Positions 1 through 5,296 of a stretch of DNA of 5,296 nucleotides are shown piece after piece. The notes under the pieces are model-generated. The model searched no databases, had not been told where the DNA came from, and was given only the letters and a program-made list of their open reading frames with translations. The position numbers and the translations under genes are program-made. Origin of the DNA: JADJOY01 sp964450125 (GTDB lineage Bacteria; JADJOY01). The DNA is taken from contig CAYVDO010000503.1 in assembly GCA_964450125.1 (NCBI GenBank), positions 1 to 5,296 of the forward strand, read 5' to 3'. Position 1 is the stretch's first letter. Each line of letters starts with the position of its first letter.

Positions 1-196
1 GCTGATTGCTGGCCCGCCACACGCACTGCCGGGTTGGTCTCTCGACCTGCTCGGTGTCTCATCGGACGCAACTCACTGTAGAGGCACTCGGAGGGAACTC
101 GGTGTTCGCGCCTCAGGAGAAACCCCGTTGATCGCCGGCGCGGCTCGATCACTCGTCGCTCGAATCGAGACGCTCGCCAGCACGACGTTCGCGTGA

Positions 197-221
197 TCCC
201 GCGGGGCCGCCGCCCGCGGGA
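197..221 (-). terminator. Hairpin just after the ATPase stop codon (candidate terminator)
   Basis: A perfect 9-bp inverted repeat (197-205 TCCCGCGGG paired with 213-221 CCCGCGGGA) encloses a 7-base loop. On the minus strand it begins 6 bases after the ATPase stop codon TGA (230-228). The very GC-rich stem and its position fit a transcription terminator or a 3'-end stabilising hairpin. No T-run follows it on the minus strand, so it is not a textbook intrinsic terminator. In GC-rich genomes such U-less hairpins are common, and the call is an inference from position. Confidence 0.45.
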
Positions 222-227
222 GTCGAC

Positions 228-1741
228 TCACACCAGCGCGACGCGCATCACCTCGGAGAGCGACGTGATGCCGCGCTGGCACTTCGAGAGTCCGTCCTGG
301 AGCAGCGTCTGCATGCCCTGCTCGCGGGCGATCGCCTCGATGTTGGTGGTCGTTGCCTTGGCCACCAACGCCTCGCGGATCCGCTCGGTGATCGAGACCA
401 GCTCGAAGAGCCCGATGCGCCCGACGTAGCCCTTGCCGAGGCAATGTTCGCAGCCACTGCCCGCATACCAGGGGCCGCTCGGCAGCGCCAGGCCGGTCCT
501 CTCCAGACTGCGGATCTCGCCGTCGCTGGGTTTGGCTTCGCTGGTGCAGTGGGGGCAGAGCCGCCGCACCAGCCGCTGTGACAGCACGCCCACCGTCGCC
601 GAGGCGAGCAGAAACGGCTCGACCCCCAGATTGATGAGACGCGAGAAGACACCGGACGCGGAATTGGCGTGCACCGACGTGAAGAGCAGGTGACCCGTGA
701 GTCCCGCCTGGATGGCGATCTGCGCCGTTTCCAGGTCGCGGATCTCGCCGACCATGATCACGTCCGGGTCCTGACGGAGAATCGAGCGCAGGCCGCGGGC
801 GAACGTGAACTCGGTGGCCTCGTTCACGCCGGTCTGCGTCAAGAAGTCGAGGTCGAACTCGATGGGGTCCTCGATGGTCACGATCTTCACGAGCTCGCCG
901 CGATTCTCCTTCACCGCCTTGAGGGTCGAGTAGATCGTGGTGGTCTTTCCCGAGCCGGTGGGGCCGGTGAGAAACGCGATGCCCTGCGGCATGGAGATGA
1001 GCCGCGTGTAGTCCTCGAGCACGTGCGAGTCGAAGCCGAGTTCGGTGAGGCTGTAGAGGACACCTTCGCGCTGCATGATGCGCAGCACGATCTTCTCGCC
1101 GTGGAGCGTGGGCATCACCGAGACGCGCAGGTCGACCTCCTCGCCGCCGTCGCGCACGGTGTGGATGCGGCCGTCCTGGGGCAGGCCCTTCACGAAGGTC
1201 TTGAGCTTGGCCAGCACTTTCACGCGGGTGAGCACGTTGGTGTAGAGCTTGGTCGAGAACTGCGCGACGTCGTAGAGCACGCCATCGATGCGGTACTGGA
1301 GCGCGATGTAGCGGTCCTTGGGATCGAAGTGGATGTCGCTCGCCGAGAGGGCCACCGCGTTCTGCAGCGTGTAGTCGACGAGCTTCACGATGTCGACGCT
1401 GCGGGCGTTGGTCACCGCGCGGATTCGCTCGCTCACCAGCGGCAACTGCGAGATCGTCATGTGCTTGCGGCCGAGGGTGATGGTGTCGAGCCCGGACGGC
1501 ATGTCGCGGTTGACCGCGTCGTCGATTTTCTCCATCGCGCGACGGGCGCCGCGCGAAAGGACGACCAGCACGCCGAACGCCACCAGCACTGCGATCGCTG
1601 CGCCGGCGGCGATCAGCACGGTACGCTCGATGGGAATTCCGAGGAGCGAGTTGGGGACGTGCTTGGCGAGCCGCTCGAAGAGCGCCNNNNNNNNNNCTCG
1701 AGCTGCTCGTCGACCTGTGCGGAAAGGATCGGGATCGGCAT
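228..1741 (-). CDS. PilB/GspE-family pilus or type II secretion ATPase with an N-terminal membrane anchor (interrupted by assembly gap)
   Basis: Hexameric ATPase of the type II secretion/type IV pilus family, which powers pilin or pseudopilin assembly from the cytoplasmic face of the inner membrane. Numbering from the GTG at 1619 (463 residues from there): a hydrophobic helix at about 2-22 followed by basic residues; the N2-domain motif QYRIDGVL at 108-115; Walker A GPTGSGKT at 219-226; Asp box TIEDPIEF at 248-255; Walker B ending VGEIRD at 290-295; His box TGHLLFTSVHAN at 308-319; two zinc CxxC pairs, C355/C358 and C390/C393, as in PilB/GspE but not PilT. All catalytic motifs look intact. 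The frame stays open upstream of 1619 as plausible protein (ALFERLAKHVPNSLLGIPI...) up to the N run, and beyond it ATG 1741 gives MPIPILSAQVDEQLE, so I place the start there: about 500 residues. No Shine-Dalgarno is visible before 1741. The usual N1 (T2SSE_N/MshEN) domain is absent. Family call is secure; exact system, start and gap length are not. Confidence 0.93.
1687..1696. other. Assembly gap (10 Ns) inside the ATPase N-terminus
   Basis: Ten consecutive Ns interrupt the 5' part of the minus-strand ATPase gene. Codons from ATG 1741 fill 1741-1697 exactly (15 codons), while the ATPase frame resumes at 1685. For the two pieces to be one reading frame the true gap length must be 2 modulo 3, and ten is 1 modulo 3. 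Ten Ns is therefore a placeholder, not a measured size. A one-base overlap of the two flanks (…CTCGAG joined to GGCGCTC… through a shared G) also satisfies the frame and gives …DEQLEALFERLAK…. Confidence 0.95.
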
Positions 1742-1918
1742 GTAGGGGCGTGCGCGCGCGTTCGACGTCGGGGACTCGTCACGCGGCGCGCGGCATGATA
1801 GCAGAGGTGGTGGCGACGGCGACGCGCGATGCGTGCGAGCGCTGTGTTGGTGGCAACTCGGGACGAGCGGCGCAACGCACACGGGGATCGCCAGCGAGAA
1901 TCCAGCGATGGAGAACGG
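1742..1918. promoter_or_regulatory. Divergent intergenic region between the ATPase and the small membrane protein gene
   Basis: This stretch of about 177 bases separates two genes read away from each other, so promoters for both should lie here. I see no convincing -35/-10 pair and no sigma-54 -24/-12 element. A TATCAT hexamer on the minus strand (1800-1795) could be a -10 for the ATPase, but the bases about 17 bp upstream (GTCGCC) do not resemble a -35. An in-frame plus-strand ATG at 1829 could lengthen the downstream gene by 30 residues, but that extension is arginine-rich and unlike a protein start, so I treat it as non-coding. Confidence 0.3.
1910..1913 (+). promoter_or_regulatory. Shine-Dalgarno that selects GTG 1919
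   Basis: GGAG at 1910-1913 sits 5 bases before the in-frame GTG at 1919-1921. This is the reason for preferring GTG 1919 over the in-frame ATG at 1829, which has no comparable site. The protein starting at 1919 also begins directly with a hydrophobic segment, as expected for a membrane-anchored or exported N-terminus. Confidence 0.55.
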
Positions 1919-2488
1919 GTGAACGCGTATCTGCTGGGAAGCTGTGCGGCGGCGGTGATCGCCTACCGCTTCGCGTCGGCGACGACACGACGTCGGCGGC
2001 TGGTGCGCGCCAAGGCGCTCTACGAGGCTTACACCTCGCCGACGAGCGAGCCCGATCCAGGATTGCGCGAGCTGCTCGAGCGCGACGCAGCGGTGGTGGC
2101 GCGGACGATCCGGAGCGCGCCCATCGAGAGCGCGCGGCTCGCTTACTTCGACAGCACGGATCGCTATCCCTTCCTGAGTGACGGCGACATCGGTGTGCTC
2201 GAGAACTTCTTGGCGCCGCGTACGCTCATTCGTCGCGAGTATTCGACGCTCCTCGATACGGCGATTCGCCACTACCGGCGGCTCGAGCGCGAGGCCATCG
2301 ATCCGCGCACCTGGTTGCGCTGGCTGCTCTTTCTGCCACGCGATTGGCTCGACTACCTGGGGTGGCGCACGGTGCGAACGCGCATGATCGTGACCGTATT
2401 GCAGCTCGTTTACTGGTTGATTCCGATCGGAATCGCAGGGCACTGGGTTTGGCAGCGTTTCGGACTCGGCCGCTGGCTACCGCTCTGA
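1919..2488 (+). CDS. Unrecognised small protein with N- and C-terminal hydrophobic segments
   Basis: I do not recognise a family. From GTG 1919 it is 189 residues. A short hydrophobic segment at about 2-19 (NAYLLGSCAAAVIAYRFAS) is followed by an arginine cluster (RRRRLVRAK, 24-32), which by the positive-inside rule would put the middle part in the cytoplasm. Residues about 45-130 are charged and predicted helical, with REL/LERD and YRRLERE stretches. A tryptophan-rich, partly hydrophobic stretch (TWLRWLLFLPRDWLDYLGW, 131-149) precedes a clear transmembrane segment at about 156-176 (MIVTVLQLVYWLIPIGIAGHW). The C-terminus is short and basic-aromatic. Codon use resembles the neighbouring genes, with no sign of recent transfer. 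It is divergent from the pilus-type ATPase and could share its regulatory region, but no functional link is demonstrated. That it is a real gene is supported by its Shine-Dalgarno, membrane segments and protein-like composition. Confidence 0.7.
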   Translation: MNAYLLGSCAAAVIAYRFASATTRRRRLVRAKALYEAYTSPTSEPDPGLRELLERDAAVVARTIRSAPIESARLAYFDSTDRYPFLSDGDIGVLENFLAPRTLIRREYSTLLDTAIRHYRRLEREAIDPRTWLRWLLFLPRDWLDYLGWRTVRTRMIVTVLQLVYWLIPIGIAGHWVWQRFGLGRWLPL

Positions 2489-2510
2489 GCTGGGCACGCG
2501 TGAGACGGCG

Positions 2511-2549
2511 CGGGTCAGGGGACCCGTGGGGGGGCACGGCTCGCCGTGC
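2511..2549 (+). terminator. Tandem hairpins after the small membrane protein gene (candidate terminator)
   Basis: Two perfect 6-bp stems with 4-base loops lie 7 bases apart: CGGGTC-aggg-GACCCG at 2511-2526 and GCACGG-ctcg-CCGTGC at 2534-2549. They begin 22 bases after the stop codon of the upstream gene (2486-2488). There is no T-run after either stem. Their position and pairing favour a terminator or a transcript-end structure, but perfect 6-bp stems also arise by chance in sequence this GC-rich. Confidence 0.4.
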
Positions 2550-2595
2550 GTCGAGCGCGTGGAACCGAACTGTCGCCTGCGCCGCGGCGGCGCGA

Positions 2596-2613
2596 GTGGG
2601 GCTGACTCCCCAC
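2596..2613. repeat. Hairpin in the PilZ-like gene's upstream region
   Basis: GTGGGG (2596-2601) pairs perfectly with CCCCAC (2608-2613) around a 6-base loop. It lies about 220 bases upstream of the PilZ-like start codon, too far to control ribosome access directly. It may be part of a longer leader RNA, an operator, or chance; its function is unknown. Confidence 0.3.
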
Positions 2614-2830
2614 GAGCGTGACCGGGCTGCACCGCCGCGGAGCGTCCGTCGACGCGTCCCGAGCCCCGACGCCTCGAACGGGCTCAGCGTGAAGGTGAAC
2701 CACTGCGTTCGCCCCGCCGAGCCCTGTCCAGCCCTGCCGAGATTGCAGTCGCGCTGTGGGTCGTGTTACCGGGAGGAAGCGCCGGTGCCAGCCGCCCGAC
2801 TGTCAAGCCGCGCTCCGGCGGGACGCGAAC

Positions 2831-3199
2831 ATGGACGTCGACGATCCCGAGCCGATCGAGCGGCGCCGATCGCAGCGCGTTCGCGTCAACGAGGTCGTCC
2901 AGTTCCACGTCTCCGCGAAGCGCGTGGTGGGATTGCTCACGGTCATCAACGAGGGTGGATTCTTCGTCACGACGCGGCATTTCCTGAAGCCCGGTGCGGT
3001 CACCCAGTTCGAGATCGACCTGCCGGAAGCGGGTCGATTCCTGCCCGTCTCGTGCGAGGTCGTGCTCGTGAACGGACCGTCGCGTTACGACTGGCGGCTG
3101 CCCATCGGAATGGCAGTGCGGTTCGTGTCGATGGACGACGTCACCCGCCACATCATCGACGCCTTCCTCGCCAAGTCCCGCGAGCGCTTCGCCGAGTGA
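2831..3199 (+). CDS. Single-domain PilZ-like protein (possible cyclic-di-GMP receptor, degenerate motif)
   Basis: A 122-residue cytoplasmic protein made of one PilZ-like domain, of the kind common as a paralogous family in Myxococcus. PilZ domains bind cyclic di-GMP through an N-terminal RxxxR and a (D/N)xSxxG motif on the beta barrel, and often tune pili, motility or exopolysaccharide. Here RRSQR at 12-16 supplies RxxxR, and VINEGGFFV at 38-46 aligns with DxSxGGxF, but the D/N position is V38 and the S position is N40; only the glycines G42/G43 remain. The barrel continues through FLKPGAVTQFEIDLP and ends with the typical GMAVRFVSMDD (93-103) and a final helix. ATG 2831 was chosen because it directly precedes the domain; the open frame runs back to GTG 2756, but that 25-residue extension is basic and unstructured-looking. 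The ribosome site is weak (GGCGGGA about 7 bases upstream). Ligand binding is uncertain; the fold assignment is good. Confidence 0.85.
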   Translation: MDVDDPEPIERRRSQRVRVNEVVQFHVSAKRVVGLLTVINEGGFFVTTRHFLKPGAVTQFEIDLPEAGRFLPVSCEVVLVNGPSRYDWRLPIGMAVRFVSMDDVTRHIIDAFLAKSRERFAE

Positions 3200-3288
3200 C
3201 GGCAGCGAGATAGACCGTCGCGTTCATCCCCCGATGCTTGCGAAGGCGGCTGGTGATCACTCGCATCGGCCGCCGCGAGCGCAGTCCG

Positions 3289-3305
3289 CGAGAAGTACGA
3301 TCTCG
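3289..3305 (-). terminator. Weak hairpin in the convergent intergenic region
   Basis: CGAGA (3289-3293) pairs with TCTCG (3301-3305) around a 7-base loop, 9 bases beyond the DUF2330 stop codon on the minus strand. A second, longer-looped pairing, GGCGGC (3245-3250) with GCCGCC (3269-3274), lies between the two convergent stops and spans the palindrome GTGATCAC (3253-3260). Either could help end the converging transcripts, but no T-run is present and the stems are short. Confidence 0.2.
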
Positions 3306-3314
3306 GGCTCGGTT

Positions 3315-4694
3315 TCAGTCCTTCCAGATCGTTTCGTACCAGGGTCGGTCGCCAGGTTTCGGGCTCGCGTCGCCGAGCTTCATCTTGCTGCGGATGGTCG
3401 CGAGGTCCCAGCCGGTGAGCTCGGCGAGGGTGCGTGCTTCTTGCTCGCGTCGTGGCCCGAGCGACTCGCGATAGCGCCTGCCCGCGTCACACTGCATCGC
3501 ACCCGTGAAGGGATGCTGGAGGACGTAGCGCCCCTGGAAGTTCTGCCGGTCGCCGGTGGTTTGGAAGACCAAGTCCTCGGGGAAATGCGCGGCGTCGTAG
3601 CGCACGTGTAGTCGCGTGACGAAGGTGTCGACGGCGCCGCCCGGCGGCGGGGACGGCATCGGCCGGAACGCAGGCGCGCGGGAATCCATCGGCGTCGGCT
3701 CGCCGAGCCAGAAGACGCCGAGCTCGCGCAGCTCCGCCGGCGAGAGTGGATCGGCGGCGCACGGGTCGCACCAGCTCATGTCCCACGCGTATTCGAGGAA
3801 CACCGCGCGCATGTCGGCGTCGCGTACCTGCTTGGTGAACATCGCGCGATAGAAGTCGCCGAACTCCCCCTTCACGTACTCGGGAATCGTCATACCGGTG
3901 GGCAGCCGCACGGTGCGGTAGTTGGTGCTCTCCACGCGGCCCTTGCGGGTTAGGGCGTAGATGAAGAGCTCCTGTGGGCCATCGGCGTTCACCGTGCCGA
4001 GACGGATCGGCAGCATGAATTTCGGGCTCTCGTACGCCACGGCGAGCGGCCGCAGGTAATGGAAGCCGAGCTTCGCCTGCTCGCTCAAGTTCACCCTGGC
4101 CACGAAGAAGCGCATGTTCTGCTTCAGGTAGCTGGCGAGGATCGCGCTCGCGCCGTCGGGAATCCGGTAACCGTTCTCGCGCAGCCATTGCTCGAGGCCG
4201 TCACTCTGTTGGGCGGAGAGGATGAGGATGTCGTATTCGCCGACCGTGTACTGGGCCTCGATCTTGACGCCGAGGCTCTTGGCGCGGGCCTGGCTGTCGG
4301 CGCTCGCCGGCATGGGCGCCTGCGCCGCGCCGAGGTTCATCCGCTCGTAGAGCACCTGCGCACAGGGGTCGGGGTCGTGGTACTCGACGAGCCGCGGCGC
4401 GGTGTAGGCGTCGAGGTGCTCGATCACTGCACGATCGCCGACGTGGATCTGCTCGCGTCGGATGAACGTCGGCACGGGAACCACCATCGCGAACTCCTCG
4501 GGGTCCCCCTGGAAGTCGTTGCTCATGGTGAGCACGGTGCGATCGCCGTCGCGCACCAACACCACCTGCGACGCCTGGTTGAAGAGCTTGGTGTCTGCCT
4601 TGGCGACGTAGAAGCCGCAGAAGGCGTGCACGGGTGTGGCGCCAGCGAGGGCGGCGGCCGCGAGCAGCGCGGCGAGCAGCGTGGGGCGGTTCAT
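3315..4694 (-). CDS. Exported DUF2330 domain protein
   Basis: A 459-residue protein with a clear Sec signal peptide: MNRPTLLAALLAAAALAG, then TPVHA with predicted cleavage after A24, so the mature protein begins FCGFYVAKADTKLFN, the hallmark start of DUF2330 proteins. Further family-like stretches are VVLVRDGDRTVLTMSNDFQG (44-63), FAMVVPVP (68-75), APRLVEY (99-105), DPDPC (107-111) and MSWCDPCAADPLS (306-318). The DUF2330 function is not established. Five cysteines are present (C26, C111, C309, C312, C402), including a CxxC, compatible with disulfides in the periplasm or outside the cell. No C-terminal membrane helix or lipobox is seen, so it should be soluble after export. It lies 13 bases downstream of the RnfD/NqrB-like gene on the same strand, with a good ribosome site, so the two are probably co-transcribed. 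Length fits a complete gene. Confidence 0.9.
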   Translation of the reverse strand: MNRPTLLAALLAAAALAGATPVHAFCGFYVAKADTKLFNQASQVVLVRDGDRTVLTMSNDFQGDPEEFAMVVPVPTFIRREQIHVGDRAVIEHLDAYTAPRLVEYHDPDPCAQVLYERMNLGAAQAPMPASADSQARAKSLGVKIEAQYTVGEYDILILSAQQSDGLEQWLRENGYRIPDGASAILASYLKQNMRFFVARVNLSEQAKLGFHYLRPLAVAYESPKFMLPIRLGTVNADGPQELFIYALTRKGRVESTNYRTVRLPTGMTIPEYVKGEFGDFYRAMFTKQVRDADMRAVFLEYAWDMSWCDPCAADPLSPAELRELGVFWLGEPTPMDSRAPAFRPMPSPPPGGAVDTFVTRLHVRYDAAHFPEDLVFQTTGDRQNFQGRYVLQHPFTGAMQCDAGRRYRESLGPRREQEARTLAELTGWDLATIRSKMKLGDASPKPGDRPWYETIWKD

Positions 4695-4702
4695 GGCTCG
4701 AA

Positions 4703-4707
4703 TCCTT
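4703..4707 (-). promoter_or_regulatory. Shine-Dalgarno for the DUF2330 gene, abutting the upstream stop
   Basis: On the minus strand AAGGA (4707-4703) follows immediately after the stop codon TGA (4710-4708) of the RnfD/NqrB-like gene and lies 8 bases before ATG 4694. Ribosomes ending the first gene would stop on top of this site, an arrangement that allows translational coupling of the pair. No room for a separate promoter exists in the 13-base gap, although one could lie inside the upstream gene. Confidence 0.7.
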
Positions 4708-5296
4708 TCACGCGGGTTCAGGTACGGGGGAAGCCGAGGGCACGGCGAGAGGCGGCCCCGGCCGCCACTCGAAGCGCGGCGAGGTGAGCAGCCGGTCGAG
4801 GAGCGGCGTCGCCAGCGAGCACATCACCAGCGACCAGATGAGGCCATTGGTCCGGAACAGCCGAAACTGCACGTACCAGGCGCCGACGGCGACCGCCGCG
4901 CCGAAGAGCACGCGGCCGAGTCGGGCGTCCGGAGTCGTGCGCGGATCGGAGATCATGAAGAACGCAAACAGCACCAGGGCGCCGCTTTCCAGTCGATGGA
5001 TCGGGATCGCGAACGGTTCACCCAGCCATGCGGAACGGCCGAAGACGAGCGCCACGTAGCACCCCAGAAATGCCAGGGTCACGTCGGAGCGTGCCGAGCG
5101 CTGCACCACGACCAGCCCGGCGAGTGCCAGCGCCGCGGCGAAGATGGCCACGTTCCCCCACTGCCCCGACGAGATCCACACCCGGTCGCTTGTGGCCAGG
5201 AGCGTCGCCAGGGCGAAGTTCGTCGGGTTGAAGACGTGTTTGCCGCCGGTGCGGATCGCGAACTTGCTGCCGATCGCGATCACGCTTCCGAGTGCG
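4708..5296 (-). CDS. RnfD/NqrB-like integral membrane protein (partial, 5' end beyond window)
   Basis: The C-terminal 195 residues of a multi-spanning membrane protein of the NQR2/RnfD/RnfE fold; the frame is open to the window edge, so the GTG at 5283 is not taken as the start. Numbering from the first complete codon (5295): the family signature GKHVFNPTNFAL at 18-29, then ISSGQWG at 41-47, hydrophobic helices at about 48-65, 73-87, 102-116, 126-145 and 150-165, and the conserved loop MISDPRTTPDARLGR at 114-128, equivalent to the (T/S)DPxTxP motif of RnfD/NqrB. The C-tail (PSASPVPEPA) is proline-rich and soluble. RnfD and NqrB carry covalent FMN on the Thr of an SGAT motif; none is visible in this fragment, where the loop after FNP reads SSGQWG instead. 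No other Rnf/Nqr subunit is beside it: the next gene is DUF2330. It is probably a stand-alone paralogue of unknown role rather than part of a sodium or proton pump. Confidence 0.85.
   Translation of the reverse strand, partial: ALGSVIAIGSKFAIRTGGKHVFNPTNFALATLLATSDRVWISSGQWGNVAIFAAALALAGLVVVQRSARSDVTLAFLGCYVALVFGRSAWLGEPFAIPIHRLESGALVLFAFFMISDPRTTPDARLGRVLFGAAVAVGAWYVQFRLFRTNGLIWSLVMCSLATPLLDRLLTSPRFEWRPGPPLAVPSASPVPEPA

Larger units (their letters stand above)
2489..2830 (+). other. 342-base non-coding stretch with three hairpins, upstream of the PilZ-like gene
   Basis: No convincing gene lies here; the open frames crossing it are arginine-rich shadows. It contains three perfect short inverted repeats (2511-2526, 2534-2549, 2596-2613), listed separately. 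The first two probably end the upstream transcript. The rest would be the promoter and leader of the PilZ-like gene. I compared it by eye with the conserved cores of the cyclic-di-GMP-I and cobalamin riboswitches and found no match. A GGAGG at 2772-2776 precedes a GTG at 2785, but that GTG is out of frame with the PilZ-like gene. Confidence 0.5.

Noticed and set aside
1..62. Possible start of another minus-strand gene at ATG 62-60, open to the window edge
   Set aside because: Only about 20 codons are visible, there is no Shine-Dalgarno and the residues match no motif; it cannot be supported.
115..196. AGGAG at 115-119 followed by TTG 128 and a 22-codon plus-strand ORF
   Set aside because: A rare start codon, very short, and no recognisable peptide; likely chance.
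73..1875. A 600-residue minus-strand open frame and a 358-residue plus-strand frame (669-1745) overlapping the ATPase gene
   Set aside because: Both are arginine- or histidine/valine-rich low-complexity translations typical of shadow frames in GC-rich genes; the ATPase frame carries all the family motifs.
1742..1918. Sigma-54 promoter for the pilus-type ATPase
   Set aside because: TGGCAACTCGGGACGA near 1851 resembles the -24 half only; no TTGC-type -12 element follows at the required spacing.
1613..2443. Minus-strand open frame of 276 residues crossing the gap and the divergent gene
   Set aside because: Only its last part (from ATG 1741 to the gap) looks like protein, and that belongs to the ATPase N-terminus. 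The upstream part is antisense to the two-anchor protein gene and has shadow composition.
2740..2830. Resemblance to riboswitch fragments (GTTACCG, GGTGCCAGCC, ACTGTCAAGCC) upstream of the PilZ-like gene
   Set aside because: Only isolated words match; the ordered conserved core of cyclic-di-GMP-I or cobalamin riboswitches and its pairing are not present.
2344..3213. Plus-strand frame of 289 residues overlapping the PilZ-like gene, with GGAGG before GTG 2785
   Set aside because: Its composition is arginine/alanine-rich shadow sequence, and the same bases encode a clear PilZ-like domain in another frame.
4059..4787. Plus-strand 242-residue frame antisense to the DUF2330 gene
   Set aside because: Repetitive leucine/valine/glutamate/histidine-rich translation typical of the antisense of a GC-rich gene; no motif and no ribosome site worth noting.

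Overview
The window reads as GC-rich bacterial chromosome, probably from a metagenome scaffold: a run of exactly ten Ns (1687-1696) looks like an assembly-join placeholder. The protein families present (PilB/GspE-type ATPase, a Myxococcus-style PilZ-like domain, DUF2330, a stand-alone RnfD/NqrB-like membrane protein) suggest a Gram-negative, possibly of the Myxococcota/'deltaproteobacterial', Acidobacteriota or Planctomycetota type. This placement is an inference from family flavour and base composition, not from a marker gene.

Layout: (1) 1-227 holds no supported gene, but has a strong hairpin just after the first gene's stop. (2) 228-1741, minus strand: a PilB/GspE-family secretion or pilus ATPase with intact Walker A, Asp box, Walker B, His box and two CxxC zinc motifs. 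It has a transmembrane helix where the usual N-terminal domain should be, and its N-terminus is interrupted by the assembly gap. (3) 1742-1918 is a divergent intergenic region. (4) 1919-2488, plus strand: an unrecognised protein of about 189 residues with a hydrophobic segment at each end. (5) 2489-2830 is a 342-base non-coding stretch with three perfect hairpins. (6) 2831-3199, plus strand: a small single-domain PilZ-like protein with a degenerate c-di-GMP motif. (7) 3200-3314 is a convergent intergenic region. (8) 3315-4694, minus strand: an exported DUF2330 protein. (9) 4708-5296, minus strand: the C-terminal part of an RnfD/NqrB-like multi-spanning membrane protein, cut by the window edge and lying 13 bases upstream of the DUF2330 gene in an apparent operon.

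Two functional groups are visible. The left half may be a cell-surface or motility module: a membrane-tethered pilus-type ATPase, a divergent small membrane protein, and a possible second-messenger adaptor. The right half is a two-gene cell-envelope unit: an NQR2/RnfD-fold membrane protein followed by an exported DUF2330 protein. No mobile element, CRISPR array, tRNA or rRNA is visible. The most notable item is the ATPase architecture; nothing here amounts to a clearly new system by sequence alone.
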